Source: Bradyrhizobium prioriisuperbiae
GTDB lineage: Bacteria > Pseudomonadota > Alphaproteobacteria > Rhizobiales > Xanthobacteraceae
Assembly: GCF_032397745.1 (NCBI RefSeq)
Contig: NZ_CP135921.1
Coordinates: 1,364,001 to 1,428,000, forward strand
Reading direction: 5' to 3'
DNA: 64,000 bases
In this document: in pieces, positions 42,995 through 51,469 of the stretch
Position numbering within the stretch: position 1 is the first letter of the stretch
Layout of the letters: each line of letters begins with the position of its first letter
The notes under the pieces: generated by a model
What the model was told of the DNA's origin: nothing
What the model saw: only the letters and a program-made list of their open reading frames with translations
Database searches by the model: none
Position numbers and translations under genes: made by a program

Positions 42995-44676
42995 ACCGCT
43001 TCGCCCAGCTGCTGGATCGCCTCGCCTATGAGCCCGGCCGCAACAACAAGCTGCGGCTGATCACCAATTATTTTCGCGAGGTGCCCGATCCCGATCGCGG
43101 TTATGCGCTGGCCGCCATCACCGGCGCGTTGTCGTTCAAGCATGCCAAACCCGCGCTGATCCGCGACCTGATCACGACGCGCACCGATCCCACGCTGTTT
43201 GCGTTGTCCTACGATTATGTCGGCGACCTCTCGGAAACGGTGGCGCTGATGTGGCCGGTGAACCCACGCGCGACCAACTCACCACCGCCGCCGACACTCA
43301 GCGAGGTCGTCACCACCCTCGATACCCTGCCGAAGAAGGAACTGCCGGCGCAGCTTGCCCGCTGGCTCGATGAGCTCGACGAGACCGGACGTTGGGCGCT
43401 GCTGAAACTGGTCACCGGTGCGATGCGCATCGGCGTCTCGGCACGGCTGGCCAAGACCGCGGCCGCGGCTCTCGGCGACAAGGATCCACATGAGATCGAA
43501 CTGTTGTGGCCGGGGCTCGCCCCGCCTTATCTCGATTTGTTCGCCTGGCTGGAAGATCGCGCCGAGAAACCGGAGAGCCGCGATCCCGCGCCATTCCGTC
43601 CGGTGATGCTGGCGCACGCCATCGAAGACGCGGACTTCGACAAACTCGACGCCGCCGATTTCAGCGCGGAATGGAAATGGGACGGCATCCGCGTGCAGGC
43701 CGTGACGGGCGCGGGCGAAGACGGCGCGCCGGCGACCCGGCTTTACTCGCGCTCGGGCGAAGACATCAGCGGCAGCTTTCCCGACCTGCTGTCGTCGCTG
43801 CACAGGCCCGGCGCCATCGACGGCGAACTGCTGGTGCTGCGCGAGGGACGGGTGCAGACCTTCAACGTGCTGCAGCAGCGGCTCAACCGCAAAACCGTGA
43901 CGCCGAAGCTGACCAAGGAATTTCCGATCCACCTGCGTGCCTACGATCTGCTCGGTGAAGATAACGAGGACCTGCGCACCCTGCCGTTTCTGGAACGGCG
44001 CGCCCGCCTCGAACGCTTCATAGCCCGGCTGAACACGCCCCGTATCGACCTCTCGCCACTGGTGCCGTTCACCACCTGGGACGAGCTTGCTGCCGCGCGT
44101 GCCGATCCGGCGAGCGCCGGCGCGGGTGAAGACGCCGAGGCTGTGGAAGGCGTGATGCTGAAGCGGCGCGATGCGCCTTACGTGCCCGGCCGCCCGAAGG
44201 GGCAATGGTGGAAGTGGAAACGCGATCCGCACATCATCGACGCGGTGCTGATGTATGCCCAGCGCGGCCATGGCAAGCGCTCGTCCTATTATTCGGACTA
44301 TACGTTCGGCGTGTGGACCGCCGGCGAGAACGGCGACGAACTGGTGCCGGTCGGCAAGGCCTATTTCGGCTTCACCGACGAGGAGCTGCTTCAGATCGAC
44401 CGCTACGTCCGCCGCAACACCGTCGACCGCTTCGGCCCGGTGCGCGAGGTGACGCACGAGGCCGACCAGGGCCTGGTGTTCGAGGTGGCGTTCGAAGGGC
44501 TGCAACGCTCGACCCGGCACAAATCCGGCGTCGCCATGCGTTTCCCCCGCATCAGCCGTCTGCGCTGGGACAAGCCGCCACGTGAGGCGGACCGGCTGGA
44601 GACGCTGGAGCGGATGCTGAAGGAGGAAGCAGAGATGTCGACGCCAGCTAAAAACCGCAACCAGGCAGAAGTCTAG
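42991..44676 (+). CDS. ATP-dependent DNA ligase of the ligase-associated repair set
   Basis: A 561-residue ATP-dependent ligase. An N-terminal DNA-binding domain (1-200) precedes the adenylation domain, with the nucleophilic lysine at about 229 in EWKWDGIRV and the later motifs DGELLV, AYDLLGED, EGVMLKRRDAPYVPGRPKGQWWKWKRD. A C-terminal OB domain follows (TFGVWTAGENGDELVPVGKAYFGFTDEEL...). It is coupled to the exonuclease. The TAG stop belongs to a CTAG abutting a 100-base inverted-repeat element. A diverged, frameshifted second copy of the last 60 or so codons is found at 53054-53240. Confidence 0.94.
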   Translation: MNRFAQLLDRLAYEPGRNNKLRLITNYFREVPDPDRGYALAAITGALSFKHAKPALIRDLITTRTDPTLFALSYDYVGDLSETVALMWPVNPRATNSPPPPTLSEVVTTLDTLPKKELPAQLARWLDELDETGRWALLKLVTGAMRIGVSARLAKTAAAALGDKDPHEIELLWPGLAPPYLDLFAWLEDRAEKPESRDPAPFRPVMLAHAIEDADFDKLDAADFSAEWKWDGIRVQAVTGAGEDGAPATRLYSRSGEDISGSFPDLLSSLHRPGAIDGELLVLREGRVQTFNVLQQRLNRKTVTPKLTKEFPIHLRAYDLLGEDNEDLRTLPFLERRARLERFIARLNTPRIDLSPLVPFTTWDELAAARADPASAGAGEDAEAVEGVMLKRRDAPYVPGRPKGQWWKWKRDPHIIDAVLMYAQRGHGKRSSYYSDYTFGVWTAGENGDELVPVGKAYFGFTDEELLQIDRYVRRNTVDRFGPVREVTHEADQGLVFEVAFEGLQRSTRHKSGVAMRFPRISRLRWDKPPREADRLETLERMLKEEAEMSTPAKNRNQAEV

Positions 44677-44776
44677 CAGGCTGTTGAAAAGAGAACAATG
44701 TTCCCAATCTGATTCCAATTTGTTCGCCGGACGATTCTGCGGTGTTCACGCCCGAAATAGCTTTTTCAACAGCCTG
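44677..44776. mobile_element. 100-base MITE-like element with terminal inverted repeats
   Basis: Ends CAGGCTGTTGAAAA (44677-44690) and its complement TTTTTCAACAGCCTG (44762-44776) are near-perfect inverted repeats of the sort found on insertion sequences. The flanks are CTAG (44673-44676) on the left and CCAG (44777-44780) on the right, possibly a decayed four-base target duplication. There is no coding capacity. The left CTAG gives the ligase stop codon. Confidence 0.65.
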
Positions 44777-44804
44777 CCAGGCGAGAAACCCAGGATTCGT
44801 CGTT

Positions 44805-45743
44805 TCAGGAAATGCCCGAATGCTCAAGTATCCTTGTCATGACCCGTCGGGCAGATTCGATATCGTCCGCCGCGACTCCTGCCAGTTCACCCCGCTCGAA
44901 CGTCGTCCAACGTTGAAAAATGATCTGGCGCCTTCGAACTCCATCATCCGTCAAATGAAGCGCGCCTGCTGCATCGCGTGAAAGATAACCCCGCTCGACC
45001 AGAGCTGAGATCGCGTCCTCGGCAACACCGCGCCGGAGAAACGACTTAGCCACCAGTTGCTCGGTCGAACATCCCGGGTTATCAAACACGTCGATCAGAA
45101 CTCGTGTTTGGTCTGCGTTCAGCCCCTGCTCTTCCCGGTGCCGCTCGAACCGACGCGACATCCGATGCAGGGCAAGAAACATTAGCGTCCAAAACGAAGG
45201 ATCTTCCTCGGTAAGGGGATCGTTCGGCTGACGGCCAAGCTCAAGAGGCATCTGCGGATGATCAATGGCCACCGCATATCGGCCCTGAAAGAACAAGAGC
45301 GCCTCACCCGGCGATTGTCGAAAATTGTCGACGTGTCCTATCAATATGATGTGGTCACCTCCGTCATGGCGCGCATAAACACGGCATTCGATCGTCGCGA
45401 TATTTCCGCTAATGATTGGCGAGCCGGTTTTACCCACCGTCCAATCGATACCGGAAAACTTGTCAGTGCCGGAGCTGGAAAACGCTTGAGAGATCTGGAT
45501 CTGCTCAGAAGACAGGATATTAACAGCGAAATGTTCCGCTGCCTGAAATACGTCGAAGCTACGCGAGGTGCGCTTGATCGACCATAAGACGAGCGGCGGG
45601 TCGAGCGATAGCGAACTAAACGAGTTCACGGTGACGCCGACCCGCTCGACACCGACCTGTGCCGTGATGACCGTCACGCCGGTACCGAACTGACCGAGGC
45701 ACCGCCGCAGCGCGCGTGCATCAATGGAGACGGGCTCGCTCAT
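44805..45743 (-). CDS. Flavin reductase fused to a MarR-like winged-helix domain
   Basis: A 312-residue fusion. Residues about 1-165 are a flavin reductase of the HpaC/NtaB type (LRRCLGQFGTGVTVITA, VNSFSSLSLDPPLVLWSI, FAVNILSSEQ), which supplies reduced FMN/FAD to a monooxygenase partner. Residues about 175-312 resemble a MarR winged helix (LFLALHRMSRRFERHREEQGLNADQTRVLIDVFDNPGCSTEQLVAKSFLRRGVAEDAISALVERGYLSRD). The fusion could let flavin or substrate state control transcription, or the second domain may only mediate dimerisation. It lies downstream of the monooxygenase gene; a degenerate dispersed repeat sits in the 185-base gap. Confidence 0.85.
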   Translation of the reverse strand: MSEPVSIDARALRRCLGQFGTGVTVITAQVGVERVGVTVNSFSSLSLDPPLVLWSIKRTSRSFDVFQAAEHFAVNILSSEQIQISQAFSSSGTDKFSGIDWTVGKTGSPIISGNIATIECRVYARHDGGDHIILIGHVDNFRQSPGEALLFFQGRYAVAIDHPQMPLELGRQPNDPLTEEDPSFWTLMFLALHRMSRRFERHREEQGLNADQTRVLIDVFDNPGCSTEQLVAKSFLRRGVAEDAISALVERGYLSRDAAGALHLTDDGVRRRQIIFQRWTTFERGELAGVAADDIESARRVMTRILEHSGIS

Positions 45744-45881
45744 CTTGGCTCTCGGATGAAAGAATGACGATCGAAAGTCTCGTACATGCCTGCATTGCGC
45801 CTGTCGTTAAAACGAATCGCCGAGACATGAAAGCACGTCCGCTTTTGATGGAATCGCGACCACGCTCCAATCTTGTGTCTC

Positions 45882-45931
45882 GACGCGCTGTTCACGCGAA
45901 CCCAGCCTCCCACTTCGCTCGAACGCGCTTA
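45882..45931. repeat. Dispersed repeat (GACGCG...CCACTTCGCT type), degenerate copy 3
   Basis: The blocks GACGCGCTGTTCACGCGAACC, CCCACTTCGCTCGA and ACGCGCTTAA align with 3085-3132 and 13081-13132. Where copy 2 ends in CTAG this one ends in TTAA, and that TTAA contains the minus-strand stop codon of the monooxygenase gene (45929-45931). Confidence 0.6.
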
Positions 45932-47260
45932 ACTCGCAATTCGATCGTCATTCTTTACAGCGCCCCGGTGTTGAGGCCTTGGCAATCCAAGATGCTCTCG
46001 CAACGTTCGACCGGTGTATTCAGTGCGGAACAGCCCACGGCGTTGAAGGATCGGGACAACCTCATTCGCGAAATCGTCAAATGCACCCGGGAACCACGGC
46101 GGCATCACATTGAATCCGTCGGCGGCACCAGCGACGAACCATTCTTCCAGCCCGTCCGCGATCTGCTCCGGTGTGCCGAACAGCAATCGATGGCCCATCG
46201 CAACCGACGTGAAGTCGCACAGTTCGCGCAGGGTCATCTGGCGTTCCTTCGCCAAGGCCGCCAGCGTCACTGCGTGGCCTTGCATAATGCCCGACTGAGG
46301 TAACACCGGGACTGGACCATCCAGCGGATAGGACGACAAGTCATGGCCAAGCCGTTCCGAGAGAACCTTCAACGCAGCGGCGGGATCGGTGAATGCGCCA
46401 AGACTTGCCAACTTGGCCTTGGCATCGGCCTCGGATGATCCGACCACAGGACACACGCCTGGCATAATCTTCATCTGTCTGGGGTCGCGTCCGTTCTTGG
46501 CGGCAAGCGCACGCAGATCGTCGGCGAATGCCTTGGCACTCTTGAGGTCCTGTTGAACCGCGAAAACGATCTCACCAATGCTCGATGCAAGTTCGCGGCC
46601 GGCTTCGGAAGCGCCCGCCTGGATGATGACCGGATGCCCCTGAGGTGGACGCGACATATTGAGAGGGCCCGTAACCGAAAAGAATTCTCCCTTATGGTTC
46701 AGGCTATGCATCTTCGACACGTCGGCGAACTGCCCACCCGCCTTGTCCATCACGATCGCGCCGTCTTCCCAGCTGTCCCAAAGTCCCTTGACAACCGAGA
46801 CGAACTCGTTGGCGATCGCATAGCGCCTGTCATGAGACGGATGCGCCGCGTGGCCGAAGTTGCCGGCCGCTTCCGGGAAAGCACCGGTGACGACGTTCCA
46901 AGCTGCGCGCCCGCCGCTGATGTGATCGACCGAACCGAAGGCGCGAGCCAGATTGTAGGGGTCGCTGTATGTCGTGGATGCCGTCGCTGCCAGACCGATA
47001 TGCGACGTCACCATTGCGAGCGCCGAAAGCAATGTGATCGGCTCCAGGCGAACCATCATTGACGGATGCATCTTTGGCCCGGTGTTCAGCGCATCGGCAA
47101 GGAACACCAGATCGAACTTTGCGCGCTCGGCCGTCTTTGCAATCTCAATCAGAAGCGACAGGTTCTCGGAGCCGGCTCGCGCGTCCTGAAGGCGCCAGCC
47201 GGCCACATGATGCCCGGCACCGAGCACGAAAATGCCCAAATGCATTTCAGACGCCACCAT
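45929..47260 (-). CDS. LLM-class flavin-dependent monooxygenase, NtaA/SnaA/DszA type
   Basis: A 443-residue luciferase-like monooxygenase that uses reduced flavin from a separate reductase. Family landmarks are FDLVFLADAL, LSALAMVTSHIGLAATASTTYSDPYNLARAFGSVDHISGGRAAWNVVTG and GHPVIIQAGASEAGRELAS. Relatives attack nitrilotriacetate, EDTA, dibenzothiophene sulfone or alkanesulfonates; the substrate here is not known. The ATG at 47260 has AGGAG seven bases upstream. Together with the reductase downstream it forms a two-component oxygenase, and the importer genes upstream presumably bring in its substrate. Confidence 0.93.
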   Translation of the reverse strand: MVASEMHLGIFVLGAGHHVAGWRLQDARAGSENLSLLIEIAKTAERAKFDLVFLADALNTGPKMHPSMMVRLEPITLLSALAMVTSHIGLAATASTTYSDPYNLARAFGSVDHISGGRAAWNVVTGAFPEAAGNFGHAAHPSHDRRYAIANEFVSVVKGLWDSWEDGAIVMDKAGGQFADVSKMHSLNHKGEFFSVTGPLNMSRPPQGHPVIIQAGASEAGRELASSIGEIVFAVQQDLKSAKAFADDLRALAAKNGRDPRQMKIMPGVCPVVGSSEADAKAKLASLGAFTDPAAALKVLSERLGHDLSSYPLDGPVPVLPQSGIMQGHAVTLAALAKERQMTLRELCDFTSVAMGHRLLFGTPEQIADGLEEWFVAGAADGFNVMPPWFPGAFDDFANEVVPILQRRGLFRTEYTGRTLREHLGLPRPQHRGAVKNDDRIAS

Positions 47261-47306
47261 TTGAATACTCCTCGGTCATATCCTGGGTCAGCCGGAAACG
47301 GTTGCT

Positions 47307-48383
47307 TCATGCCCGGAACAGGTGGACGTCGCTGTCCTGCCAGGATGCCCAAACCGGCACCCCTGGGTCCAACGTGCTGCCCCGCCTATCGGTCAGTTCA
47401 ATTGCTACAAGGGTGTCGCCGGTCTCGAGCGCGAGGACGTAGCGGGACGAATCGCCGTGATAGGTTACGATCTTGACAGCGCCGCTCAGCGCTCCTGCGC
47501 ACGCGTCCGCTGGTCGTTCGGTCGTCATCACGATCTTCTCGGGCCGAACGGCAAGCTTGACCTTGTCCCCCGCATTGAAGCCCGTACGGCCCGGACCGAC
47601 GAGAATCGCTCCTCCGATCTTCACCTGACTGCCATCGCCGGAGACCTTGACCAACTGACCATCAAGGAAGTTGGTGACGCCCATGAAGTCCGCAACAAAT
47701 TGCGTCCGCGGCATCTTGTAGATCTCTTCCGGTGGGCCGAACTGCTCCACGGCGCCGTTATTCATGACCGCGATCATGTCGCTCAGCATCAACGCCTCCT
47801 CCTGATCATGCGTCACGAACAGGGCGGTGATTCCAAGCTCCCTCGTCAGTGCGTGAAGCTCCACCTGCATCGCCTCCCGCAGCTTGCGATCCAGCGCACC
47901 GAACGGCTCGTCCAGGATCAGAATGCTTGGGGTAATGGCCAGCGCGCGGGCAAGCGCCACGCGTTGTTGCTGCCCCCCCGACATCTGCGCGGGGTATCGA
48001 CCGGCCAGATGATCCAGCCTGACGATCTCCAGCATGCGTCGAACGCATCTGGCGACGTCTGCCGGAGGCGTCTTTTTCATCTTGAGACCGAACGCCACAT
48101 TCTCGGCAACCGTCATATGCGGAAAGAGGGCCAAGCTTTGAAATACCATGCCGATATTCCGCCTGGCGGCGGTCAGCCCCGTCACGTCGCGACCATCAAA
48201 CAGCACCCGTCCTGAACTGGGCGTCAACAGACCGGCAATAATTCGCAACGTGCTACTCTTTCCGCAGCCACTCGGGCCGAGCAAAGTGACGAACTGGCCC
48301 GACTGGATTGTCAGGGAGACGTCATCAACCGCGAGGAACTCGCCGTAGCGACCACTGACGTTCTTGAGGTCAACCTGAGCCAT
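47307..48383 (-). CDS. ABC transporter ATP-binding protein, PotA type (second cassette)
   Basis: A 358-residue ATPase with Walker A GPSGCGKSS, Q-loop VFQSLALFP, signature MSGGQQQRVALARA, Walker B ILILDEP, H-loop FVTHDQEEAL and a TOBE domain in the last 80 residues. The start at 48383 has AGGA seven bases upstream; a TTG five codons earlier is less likely. It follows the permease stop with one base between. It energises the importer of the catabolic operon at 44.8-52.5 kb. Confidence 0.94.
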   Translation of the reverse strand: MAQVDLKNVSGRYGEFLAVDDVSLTIQSGQFVTLLGPSGCGKSSTLRIIAGLLTPSSGRVLFDGRDVTGLTAARRNIGMVFQSLALFPHMTVAENVAFGLKMKKTPPADVARCVRRMLEIVRLDHLAGRYPAQMSGGQQQRVALARALAITPSILILDEPFGALDRKLREAMQVELHALTRELGITALFVTHDQEEALMLSDMIAVMNNGAVEQFGPPEEIYKMPRTQFVADFMGVTNFLDGQLVKVSGDGSQVKIGGAILVGPGRTGFNAGDKVKLAVRPEKIVMTTERPADACAGALSGAVKIVTYHGDSSRYVLALETGDTLVAIELTDRRGSTLDPGVPVWASWQDSDVHLFRA

Positions 48384-48384
48384 C

Positions 48385-49197
48385 TCAATGTCCTGCAAAG
48401 AGTCGTTTGAGGCCGAACCATCGCTCGAGAATGACGGTCGCGGCGAAGGTAAGTGCGATCAGCATGGTGGAGATTGCTGCAACGGATGGGTCGAAGCTGT
48501 ATTGCAAATAGGACATGATCGAGATCGGCAGCGTCACCGTTCGCGCGTCAACCAGAAACAGCGATACGTTCACATCGTCGAACGACAGGATGAAGCCGAA
48601 TACCATCCCTGCCACAACGCCCGGCCTGATCAGGGGCAGAATGATGAGAAAGAACGCCTTCCACGAACTTGCGCCCAGTGTCTCGGCGGCCTCCTGGAGC
48701 GAAGGATCGAGTTGCGACAGACTCGCCATTGTGGTGCGGACCACATAGGGCATGACAATAAGCACGTGCCCGATCAACAGGCGGATCGTAGCCTCTCTTA
48801 CATCAATGGCAGCGAGCGCAACCAGCAATGAAATGCCGGTGACGAGCCCAGGCACGATAATCGGCGAGATGAAGAAGGCTTCGAGAAACGGCTTGCCGCG
48901 CCACTGGCTTCTCCATAAGCCCATGGCAGCCATCACGCCAAGTGGCGTCGCCACCAGAGTCGCACACAACGCAAGAATCCCACTTGCCGTCGCGGCATTC
49001 ACGAATGCCGCATTCTGAAGCGCGGAAGCATACCATCGGAATGACCAGGTAGTGGGCGGAAAGCTCTGAACCGGCTCGTAATTGAACGAAACAATGGCGA
49101 TACAAACCAACGGCGCAAGCAGGAAGCCATATAGCGTCCAAGCCAGCGCATTGAAGACATGCCTCTGAACCGCAGCTACCATCGTCGTATTATCCAT
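48385..49197 (-). CDS. ABC transporter permease, PotC type (second cassette)
   Basis: A 270-residue permease with six hydrophobic helices and the EAA loop LQEAAETLGASSWKAFFLIILPLIRPG. The gene overlaps its upstream partner by 22 bases, consistent with translational coupling. The third codon positions are visibly richer in A/T than in the permeases at 31.7-33.3 kb, in line with a different origin. Confidence 0.92.
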   Translation of the reverse strand: MDNTTMVAAVQRHVFNALAWTLYGFLLAPLVCIAIVSFNYEPVQSFPPTTWSFRWYASALQNAAFVNAATASGILALCATLVATPLGVMAAMGLWRSQWRGKPFLEAFFISPIIVPGLVTGISLLVALAAIDVREATIRLLIGHVLIVMPYVVRTTMASLSQLDPSLQEAAETLGASSWKAFFLIILPLIRPGVVAGMVFGFILSFDDVNVSLFLVDARTVTLPISIMSYLQYSFDPSVAAISTMLIALTFAATVILERWFGLKRLFAGH

Positions 49198-50102
49198 GTG
49201 CGCGTCCTGCGACCGAACTCATAGAACATCAGGCCCACCAAGGTCATCGAGGTTGCGAGCAGCATCGCCACCAGAACCGAGCCGAACTGCCAGTTGAACG
49301 TGACGACAAACTGCTGATAGATCAGGGTGGTGATCATCCCGGAATCCGGCCCCCCCATCAGGGCCGGCGTCACATAGGATGACATCGACAAGCTGAACAC
49401 GATGGTGATGCCGGCGACGAGGCCCGGGCTTGCCAGTGGCAAGACAATGCGCAGTGCGATGGTCAGTTGACCCGCACCAAGAGTGCTGGCGGCCTGAGGC
49501 ACCGAAGGGTCGATACGCTCAAGCGACGCAAGAACGGGAATGACCATCAGGGGGAGGAAGACGTGAAGCAGCCCCACGATCACCGCACCATCGTTAAACA
49601 TCAGCGGATACGGTGATCGGATCAATCCAAGCCCCATCAGCAGCGAATTGATCAGCCCATTGTCGCCGAGCACAACCATCCAGCCGAATGTACGCGTGAC
49701 AATGCTGACCAGCAGGGGGGACAGAACGATGATCAACAAGATGCCGCGACGGCTTGGCTTTGTGCGCCAAATGGAACACGCCAGGACGATCCCAAGAATC
49801 GCGCATAGCGCCGTGGTCACGGTCGAGAGATAAATTGTCTTTCCGACAACACGCCAATAGAACGGCGTCGTCAGAAAACGCAGGTAGTTTGCAACGGTCA
49901 GATTGTCGCTCAGCTCGACCGTACCCGGTCGTGGCGGGTTGAAACCGAGAGCCAGCACATAGCTCAACGGCACCACAAGACAAGCACCGACGACAACACA
50001 GGCCGGCACCAGCAGCAGCGCGTACCCACCGGGGAGCCATCGGCTTCGGGGCGCACCTCCGCCAACATCGGCAGTCAGGGGCATGGCGTCAGCACTGGAC
50101 AT
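49176..50102 (-). CDS. ABC transporter permease, PotB type (second cassette)
   Basis: A 308-residue permease with an N-terminal helix (GYALLLVPACVVVGACLVVPLSYVLAL), a long periplasmic loop and the EAA loop VPQAASTLGAGQLTIALRIVLPLASPG. The start at 50102 has AAGGGA five bases upstream and shares one base with the stop of the hydrolase gene (TGATG), so translation is coupled. Confidence 0.92.
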   Translation of the reverse strand: MSSADAMPLTADVGGGAPRSRWLPGGYALLLVPACVVVGACLVVPLSYVLALGFNPPRPGTVELSDNLTVANYLRFLTTPFYWRVVGKTIYLSTVTTALCAILGIVLACSIWRTKPSRRGILLIIVLSPLLVSIVTRTFGWMVVLGDNGLINSLLMGLGLIRSPYPLMFNDGAVIVGLLHVFLPLMVIPVLASLERIDPSVPQAASTLGAGQLTIALRIVLPLASPGLVAGITIVFSLSMSSYVTPALMGGPDSGMITTLIYQQFVVTFNWQFGSVLVAMLLATSMTLVGLMFYEFGRRTRTWIIRRW

Positions 50103-51253
50103 CACGTTCCCTTTGCGGCCACCGCCGGCTCCACCCAAGCCGCAACGATATCCGACGACGGCCGTACCAGGCCGAAATAGAGCCCAAGAGATTCAAGGCT
50201 GGCATCGTGCAGATCCCTGAGATGATCCTTCACGGCGACGCAGTCGCTCGCCACAACAACGTGATAGTCTGACATCGCCGCATCGCGCGCCGTGCTCTCT
50301 ACGCAGCAGTTTGTCGTGACGCCTGCGAGAATGACGCTGCGAATGCCGTTGGCGCGCAGCAGGGAATCGAGGCCCGTATCGATGAAGGCGCTGAATCTGT
50401 GCTTCGTCACGATCGCCTCGCCCGACCGCGGCTCGATGCCTGCGACGAACTCGCCTCCCCAACTTCCCGGCAGGCAAATTTCGGCTGGACCTTTCGGCAC
50501 ACGCGCACCGTGCGAGAGATCTGCTGCCGAAGCAGTCCAAACCGCGGGTTCGCGGCCGCCGGACAAGGGAAAGCGATACGGCGAGCCGACGCTACGAAAC
50601 AACTCGCCGTATTCCGCACGAACATGAACAATGAAGAGTCCCGCCTCGCGTGCGGCAGCCAACAGAATCTTGATCCGGGCGACCGCGGCATCAATCATGA
50701 CCATCGGTTGGCCCGAACGCCCCGTCGCCCCCTCGGGAGCACAGAAATCATTCTGCACATCAATCAGAACCAGCGCCGCGAGGCCCGGCGCCACTCGCTG
50801 GTCCAACGAGAGCAACGGCTCGGTCGCGTGGCTGCGCCCGCAAGCGGCAAGCTTTGCCACCCCGAACTCCAAGACTTGATAACCGTGACGCGCGGCGAAC
50901 AGGCTGATGTTCCCGGCGAATGCCTCAGGCATCGAACCGGCGAACATCAAGCTTCGAACTCTGCTCGAGCGAAGCAGCAAGTCAGCGACGGCAACAAAAT
51001 AGACCCCATCCCTGTCGCTGCGAATTCGTACATGTCGCGGCGTCTGACCGGCCCAGTGACCGCATCCTTGGACCGTCCCGGGAAGATTCTTTCCGCACCA
51101 AGGACCGGCATCATTATCGACATGCTCGACTTCTATGATCAGACAGCCCGCCGAACGGGCCGCCTCCGCGGCGGCATCATCTGCCGCGCTCGTCGGAAGA
51201 ATGACAAGCGCCAACTCAGACCTTCCGGTTTCAAAGAGGGAGTCGACAGCCAT
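50102..51253 (-). CDS. Isochorismatase-family cysteine hydrolase with a degenerate N-terminal second domain
   Basis: A 383-residue protein. Residues about 150-383 form an isochorismatase-fold hydrolase with the full triad: Asp165 in LIDVQNDF, Lys284 in VTKHRFSAF and Cys317 in GVTTNCCVESTARDA. Relatives hydrolyse amides such as ureidoacrylate, N-carbamoyl compounds or nicotinamide. Residues 1-145 look like a second copy of the fold that lost its triad: LLRSSRVRSLMFAGSMPEAFAG aligns with LLRANGIRSVILAGVTTNCCVE, but no cysteine remains. The start at 51253 is preferred (AGAGG four bases upstream) over ATG 51274. In the operon it could act before or after the monooxygenase. Confidence 0.87.
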   Translation of the reverse strand: MAVDSLFETGRSELALVILPTSAADDAAAEAARSAGCLIIEVEHVDNDAGPWCGKNLPGTVQGCGHWAGQTPRHVRIRSDRDGVYFVAVADLLLRSSRVRSLMFAGSMPEAFAGNISLFAARHGYQVLEFGVAKLAACGRSHATEPLLSLDQRVAPGLAALVLIDVQNDFCAPEGATGRSGQPMVMIDAAVARIKILLAAAREAGLFIVHVRAEYGELFRSVGSPYRFPLSGGREPAVWTASAADLSHGARVPKGPAEICLPGSWGGEFVAGIEPRSGEAIVTKHRFSAFIDTGLDSLLRANGIRSVILAGVTTNCCVESTARDAAMSDYHVVVASDCVAVKDHLRDLHDASLESLGLYFGLVRPSSDIVAAWVEPAVAAKGT

Positions 51254-51301
51254 TGAACCTCTTTGTTCAGGCATAGCAGTCAAGCGTACGGGGCCACCGA
51301 T

Positions 51302-51469
51302 CTAGTGCCCCGCATCCGAAGTTCGTGATACATCGCAGCATTCTCCGACACGAACTTCGGATGCATCAGGGGCACTAGCAATCTATGATTTGAGTGCCGC
51401 TTTTCGAGCTGAAGTTCCTGGGTCGAGTTTGCGGCAAGTGGTGCAGGAACTTCAGATCGGCGGCACTAG
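51302..51469. repeat. 168-bp twin-hairpin element, copy 2
   Basis: Hairpin 1 (51302-51378) has arms CTAGTGCCCC...GCATCCGAAGTTCGTG with an ATCA bulge in the right arm. Hairpin 2 (to 51469) has arms AGTGCCGC...CTGAAGTTCCTG with a four-T bulge in the left arm. Length, order of bulges and outer CTAG are as in copy 1 (4143-4310), but arm sequences differ with pairing kept. The last CTAG gives the stop codon of the solute-binding protein gene. Confidence 0.75.

Noticed and set aside
44742..44981. 79-codon plus-strand frame after the ligase
   Set aside because: It begins inside the inverted-repeat element and is antisense to the end of the flavin reductase gene; no homology.
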